From positions 190,001-254,000 of the forward strand of contig NC_054553.1 of NCBI RefSeq assembly GCF_017654505.1: a stretch of DNA of 64,000 nt, in the 5' to 3' direction. The notes beneath the pieces are model-generated. The model had not been told where the DNA came from. It was given only the letters and a program-made list of their open reading frames with translations, and made no database searches. Numbering within the stretch: the first letter of the stretch is position 1; every line of letters begins with the position of its first letter. Below are positions 58,605-64,000 of this stretch, one piece after another. Origin of the DNA: Polyodon spathula. Its lineage: Eukaryota > Chordata > Actinopteri > Acipenseriformes > Polyodontidae. A program made the translations under genes and the position numbers.

Positions 58605-61405
58605 AGAACTTGCTGTCATTAAATGTTCTTCAATCCCCCTTTACCAGAACCTCCTGCTCTGTTGCTGTTACCCCAGAAAGTCTACAGCAGCCCCTGTACA
58701 GGTGCACCTAGTGCAATAAACAAGCAATAAACTAGCTAGCTAGCCTGAAGGCTACAGACGCATTAGAAAGCTCCCACACTACTTGAAGCAGCAGTGAAAT
58801 TCTGCCACTGAAGTGTTTCTATAAACTGAGCCCTGAGTAACGGGGGAGTTTATTTCAGACCGGAGCGCATTAACAAGAGAAGGTCATTTTTGCTCTTGAC
58901 AGATGGAACAAGCCCTGAAGCTAAAAGTGAACCAGCAACTAAATACCATGTCATTACCTGAAAGATTTAGTGTAATTTCTAGAAGATATTTTCACCTTGG
59001 TTTCTGTAAAAACTGGCCCACTTTTTGTTCATTTCTCACACTGAGAAGCACATTATAGCATTGCTTTAAACCTGCGGGTCTCTGTTATGGAGCAGTTATA
59101 TAACAGCAGAAAAACATTTTGGAAGCCATCAGGAGCACAGCCCTAATTCTGTTAGCCTGCCTATCAGATAGTGGCATGCCGTGGTAGCGGAGTCAGCACC
59201 TGCCCGCCCACGGCTCTCAATCTGATTAGAGGTACCCGAGAATACTTTGGCTTTTGACAAGTGATTGCTTAACATGCTGTCGTAGTGAGAAATCAGAGCA
59301 AGTAATTCCACGTAATAACATCTATTTGAGGAATTGGTGCCTTCATCGTGCCCCCTGAATGCCAGTTCTTGCTTGCCAAGGTAAACAACAGAGTCAATCC
59401 AGATTTTTTGTTACTTGCTCATTGTGATGGATTGTATCTCTACACTTCTACTCATCCAGTTGGAAGTGGCGAGTATATCCCTTCCCTTCCTGTGTCAGTT
59501 TGGGTATTTGTGGTGTACTGCTCCCTTTTTTAATAACCTCCAATTTCTCTGAGAAAGTTCAATTCAAAATATTACTTGGAATTTCTCAATATCATTTTTA
59601 ATTACGATCTCTATAATAAGCCATATCTCGCTAGTCTGCTAGTCTTACACCACTTACCCTGTCATATTTATGTCCTGCCTCTGCTCACTATTGACCTGAC
59701 AGCTGAAAAACCAGGGCAGACCTTTGACTTTCCCATTGGTTAAACTCAAAACCTTAAGCTGAGGCAAAGAATACCTTTACCTTTTTATGTCCTGCCTCCA
59801 CTCACTTATGATTGGACTGCCACAGAGAAACTGCAGATCTTCTATTGGTTGATCACATCACAGACCCTCATTAGGTGTAATGACAACACATTGTTTTATT
59901 AAAGAATTTCCCAAACCAATATACTGCAAGCATGCTTTAATGCATCCTTTACACCACAAATAACACACATATAAAAATAGGTCAAGTAATATTACAAGAT
60001 GAATAATACGCAACTTATTGAAAATATGTTTACTGAGTTTATTAACAATTTACAACAATTTTGTTCATGCAATTTGTTTGCATTGTAACTTTGCATATTT
60101 CATTTCAATATACTGATTTTTTTTTGTAGACAGATTATGTTGTGTATGTAAGCGTGATCAAAAGTCTAACCTAAATACATAAAAGTTTGATTTGACAGAA
60201 CTGTCTAATTCACAGCAGGCTGGATGATCTGCTTATTCACACTGAATAGCCCCCCTTTTTTTTAAGCACTATTCAGCAATGCTATATATATGGTATCTGC
60301 ATCTGAACTACTAACGGATCTCAGAAAGGCAGCTGCTACTATCTCCAGAGCTTGCTGTTCTGAGCTCAGCCGATGGGCGCTTGTCCTTGCTTACACTGCT
60401 GTGCACATTGCTGCAATGCATTCCTGGAATGGACTATATTTGAGAGCCAGCAGCTCCTTCTTCAATGGGCTATAATTAACATCACTCCTCTCTGTAGGCT
60501 TCAGACTTCTGCTGGCAAAGAGCAATTAAACACTCCAACCCATCTTCGTTCGGTGCCAGGACAGCTCTGCAGTATTTTTTCTTTTTTACAGTACAAAGGG
60601 CAGGCAGCACTAAGCATGTATTATTCCACTGAACCACACAGCACTTCAGCGTTGAAAGTCCTCACCCACTACTTTGCTTTTTATATCAGCCTACATCAGG
60701 TGAATAACCTAGTTAGACATGCAAGACAAGGTTCTGATCCATCCCTGCTGCCCTCTCTGTCAATTAAAGTCATCATTATGTATTTGGAGTTCAATATATT
60801 ATACATGTGCTTCTTCTCATTAATCTCCTAATGCCTCTATATTATAAATCTAGTGTGAAGACAGTAAATGTGACTGATATTCTTTCCTGAACTGTCATCT
60901 GAGTTTGACTTTAAAGGAAAGTTTTCCTTAAAACTAAATGATAAGATCTTCTCAGCCAAGACTTCTGTTGCCATTGCTGTCAGTGCTGATCTACCTTTGG
61001 GACATAGTGTCATACCAGAACAATTGGGCTTATCCTTTATAGGGGTCTAAGCTTTCCAGAGACTTTGAAATAGAAAGATATCAGTTTTAAATCATAGACA
61101 TCCTTTAGTCTTGAAGTTTATATGGTTCAGCTGCTGATCTTAGAATAATACCAAAGTCATTCAGAGTAATAAAGGACTTGGCAGCTCTACCCAGCAAAGC
61201 TCCCACCAGTACAGAGCTCTCTAATAGCTATGGAAAAGATTGTGATTTAGAAAGACTGCTTTCAGCATTGCTTCTGAAGAAGCTGCAGAAATGGAGAACT
61301 GTAATAATAAAAGCTTACTGAGCTACATCAGCACAAATGAAGCGGTTTCTTCTGAAAGTCTGGTAAAGAACCTTTTGAAGCATGTTTTATTGAATAGCAT
61401 GAGCT
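58605..61405. other. Unique DNA with one diverged duplication
   Basis: At 59667-59860 a diverged duplication of about 118 bp pairs TTTATGTCCTGCCTCTGCTC with TTTATGTCCTGCCTCCACTC, and CCCATTGGTT with CTATTGGTTG (inverted CCAAT boxes). A GCTAGCTAGC-like string lies near 58733. The frames 60290-60475 and 60373-60831 have no recognised domain. Confidence 0.5.
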
Positions 61406-61989
61406 ACATATGTATGCTGCAGCATGGTGATATACAAAATCACTGTTCAAATTCACCTTTGTATCTGTATGCTGCAGCATAGTGATCTACAAAATCACTG
61501 TTCAAATTCACCATTGTATCTGTATGCTGCAGCATGGTGATCTACAAAATCACTGCTCAAATTCACCATTGTATCTGTATGCTGCAGCATAGTGATCTAC
61601 AAAATCACTGTTCAAATTCACCATTGTATCTGTATGCTGCAGCATGGTGATCTACAAAATCACTGTTCAAATTCGATTGTATCTACAAAATCACTGTTCA
61701 AATTCACCATTGTATCTGTATGCTGCAGCATGGTGATCTACAAAATCACTGTTCAAATTCGCCATTGTATCTGTATGCTGCAGCATAGTGATCTACAAAA
61801 TCACTGTTCAAATTCACCATTGTATCTGTATGCTGCAGCATGGTGATCTACAAAATCACTGTTCAAATTCACCATTGTATCTGTATGCTGCAGCATAGTG
61901 ATCTACAAAACCACTGTTCAAATTCACCATTGTATCTGTATGCTGCAGCATGGTGATCTACAAAATCACTGTTCAAATTCACCATTGTA
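61406..61989. repeat. 55-bp minisatellite, 10 units plus a partial one
   Basis: GTATGCTGCAGCATGGTGAT then CTACAAAATCACTGTTCAAATTC recurs with the GCTGCAGC landmark at 61416, 61471, 61526, 61581, 61636, 61722, 61777, 61832, 61887 and 61942. The 86-bp gap at 61636-61722 holds one full and one 31-bp partial unit. GCATGGTG and GCATAGTG forms alternate along much of the array. Confidence 0.96.
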
Positions 61990-63702
61990 CACTTTTCTAG
62001 GAAGGACTGAGAAAGTGAACTGCTCTCCTCTTAGGAGGATGTTCATACTGCGCTTTATTTCAGAATATTTAACAGATCAAATGGCAGGTACTTGGATAAT
62101 AAAAAATAAAACCAATGTACTTGAATGTATCCCGGCTAAGTGCACAGTTGTGATTGATCTGGCTAAATCTGGATAAGTGTGTAAAAGCACCTGGAAGGGA
62201 AAAATGCTAGCACTGGCCCTTTAACAGATCAGCTGAAGTAATTACCTGTTTGACCTCTTGAACTCTACTATTCTCCTTCCTTCCTCAATGTGTGACAGCA
62301 CTAGACCCAGCCAGGCCTCTGTGCTTGTGCATTCAGCACCCAGCTTGAGAGTTATGGCTTTGTAAAGATGTTGTCAGCCGGCATTCTGCAGATCGGGTTC
62401 TTTTTGAGTTTTGTTTTTATTTGTATGTTTGTTTGTTGTTTTTTATTTGCTGTGACAAAAACATTTCTTGATACAGTGTTGTGTCTGACATTGAGCGCTG
62501 TGCATACATTAGTCATATTTAAACTGAACTGTTGGATACAGGTTGAAAACTTTAAAGTGCTTTGTAAGCACACAACAGCAGCAACAGATTGTAAACATCA
62601 CTGGGGATTTGAACACAAACGCATTGTGGAAAACCTACCGAACAAACAGCAAGAACAGGATCCTCAGCACAGGTACATGCCATTAACACTTGATAAAAGC
62701 TGTTTTTTATTTTGTGAGCTCTTACTTCAGCTGATGAATTGTGTATTAAGTTGAACAACTAAAGATAATCATATAATAGTAGAACATGGTAGTTATACAT
62801 TGTATTAGATATAGTTGAATGAAGAATGATTTAAGTGTTCTGTTATACACTGATGTATTATGATAGCTACAATAATATGTTCTCAGTTCTATGACATATT
62901 CCAGAGTGGCTGATGTAAATGAATATGTAGCATTTTTAATATATGAATATGCTGCAGAGTGGCTTTATGCTGTGTACGAGTTCTAAATGTTTCATGCATA
63001 GCCATTATGCTTTTTTAAGTATAAAGAATCCCTAATAAGTTGTGTATAATTACTGTGGAAGTCATTCTTTGGGAACCATAGGGAAAGTGCTATCAGTTTG
63101 CTTGCTTGCCCCTGATTCTGATTTTATCACTTTAAAATATCTTTGTGTGTTGCAGCCTTTTGTTCACAATGTGCCTGTCACTTTGAAGAGGGATAGCCAG
63201 AGCTGAGCAGGAGTGTTTCCCACATGATGATCCGCTCTGATGAGAATTGCATCTCTTAGGATGGTGAGTTCTAACCTGCAGAGGAACCCTCCCCAGCAGT
63301 ATTATTTTCAGGGGTCACTTATGAGCACAGCAGTACTTAGGTATGCATTTATAGCCGGGACTAAAGTGAGGGCACTGGCCTGTTCATGATGCGCAAAGTA
63401 ACACTTGCTGTACAGCAGCAGTCTATGAATCAGTAAACTAACTGCAGGTCTGTGCAGGTGGAGTTGTGTCATCATGACCAGTTCAAACACAGACTGATGA
63501 ATACAGCTGAATAAACCCTTTGCATAGCAACCCACCTAATATGGTACATAGTTATTTATTTTAACAGTGAACAGCCCATAGTGATGGCTTCTCTATCCCT
63601 TCACGCCATGCTACAGGCTGTCACAGCATTTCCTAATGGGTGAGTCTGGATCACACTGGGAGCAGTCCCTACTGTTTCAAATGGGTTCTCTTCTCTTGTG
63701 GT
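61990..63702. other. Unique non-coding DNA
   Basis: Unique AT-rich sequence. A 128-codon plus-strand frame (62368-62754) begins with a hydrophobic stretch rich in phenylalanine, but it has no recognised domain and overlaps opposing frames. I do not call it a gene. Confidence 0.45.
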
Positions 63703-64000
63703 CCGTGACGTTCTCAAAGTATTTATTGAAGAGATTGCATGTGATGTTCTCACAGTATTTATTGAAGAGATTGCATGTGATGTTCTCACAGTATTTATTG
63801 AAGAGATTGCATGTGATATTCACACAGTATCTATTGAAGAGATTGCATGTGATGTTCTCACAGTATTTATTGAAGAGATTGCATGTGATGTTCTCACAGT
63901 ATTTATTGAAGAGATTGCATGTGATGTTCTCACAGTATTTATTGAAGAGATTGCATGTGATGTTCTCACAGTATTTATTGAAGAGATTGCATGTGATGTT
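63703..64000. repeat. 36-bp minisatellite, running off the window
   Basis: GATGTTCTCACAGTATTTAT then TGAAGAGATTGCATGT recurs every 36 bp from a diverged first unit (GACGTTCTCAAAG) to the last base of the window, at least 8 units. One unit reads GATATTCACACAGTATCTAT. The true length is unknown. Confidence 0.96.

Noticed and set aside
58108..58719. 203-codon cysteine- and tyrosine-rich frame as a gene
   Set aside because: It is the translation of the 34-bp array, and equivalent frames are open in all three plus-strand phases.
62368..62754. 128-codon membrane-protein-like frame
   Set aside because: The hydrophobic start comes from T-rich DNA. There is no known domain, and opposing frames overlap it.

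Overview
The window looks like non-coding vertebrate nuclear DNA, most likely from a ray-finned fish. The signs are AT-rich unique sequence, very many long microsatellites, minisatellites with units of about 30 to 80 bp, and fragments of dispersed repeats of a kind I associate with fish, especially non-teleost lineages such as sturgeon, paddlefish, gar or bowfin. The lineage is an inference from repeat style, not a match I could run. I see no bacterial, phage or organellar features.

I found no protein-coding gene I can support. The long open frames come from tandem arrays (5983-7222, 58143-58604, 36150-36435) or from homopolymer and trinucleotide tracts (15316-15384, 28690-28792, 30672-30738). 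The rest are short, start-to-stop chance frames without recognisable domains. The window is therefore intergenic or lies inside a large intron.

Layout: 1-5.7 kb holds a CCAAT/TATA promoter-like stretch, then unique DNA with 53-bp, 38-bp and 64-bp arrays and a 60-bp AT palindrome. A 78-bp array fills 5983-7222. At 9.99-11.05 kb a 48-bp array is interrupted by a CpG-rich solo LTR (10210-10925) with a perfect 5-bp target duplication, followed by a dispersed repeat fragment. 13.7-17.1 kb has a CT/AT/AG palindromic microsatellite, CTT and TAA tracts and a 37-bp array. 17566-19112 is a 44-bp array of about 35 units. 20219-20514 and 49153-49433 are two copies of one short inverted-repeat transposon-like family, in opposite orientation. 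23.5-24.1 kb has three CCAAT boxes spaced 30 bp and a small fold-back.

28594-30834 is a near-identical inverted duplication: arms of 535 and 499 bp around a 1.2-kb spacer, one substitution seen, and a CTT tract differing by exactly 12 units. 32.7 kb has a tRNA-like (SINE-type) head on the minus strand. 36-47 kb is mostly unique DNA with AT, CTTT and TTTA microsatellites and a fish-type dispersed repeat at 43.6 kb. 50702-51908 is a 38-bp array with an internal 412-bp higher-order duplication. 58143-58604, 61406-61989 and 63703-64000 are further arrays, the last running off the window.

No genes work together here. The coherent story is repeat biology: minisatellite turnover, a recent retroelement insertion and a recent inverted duplication. 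I found no convincing undescribed functional system.
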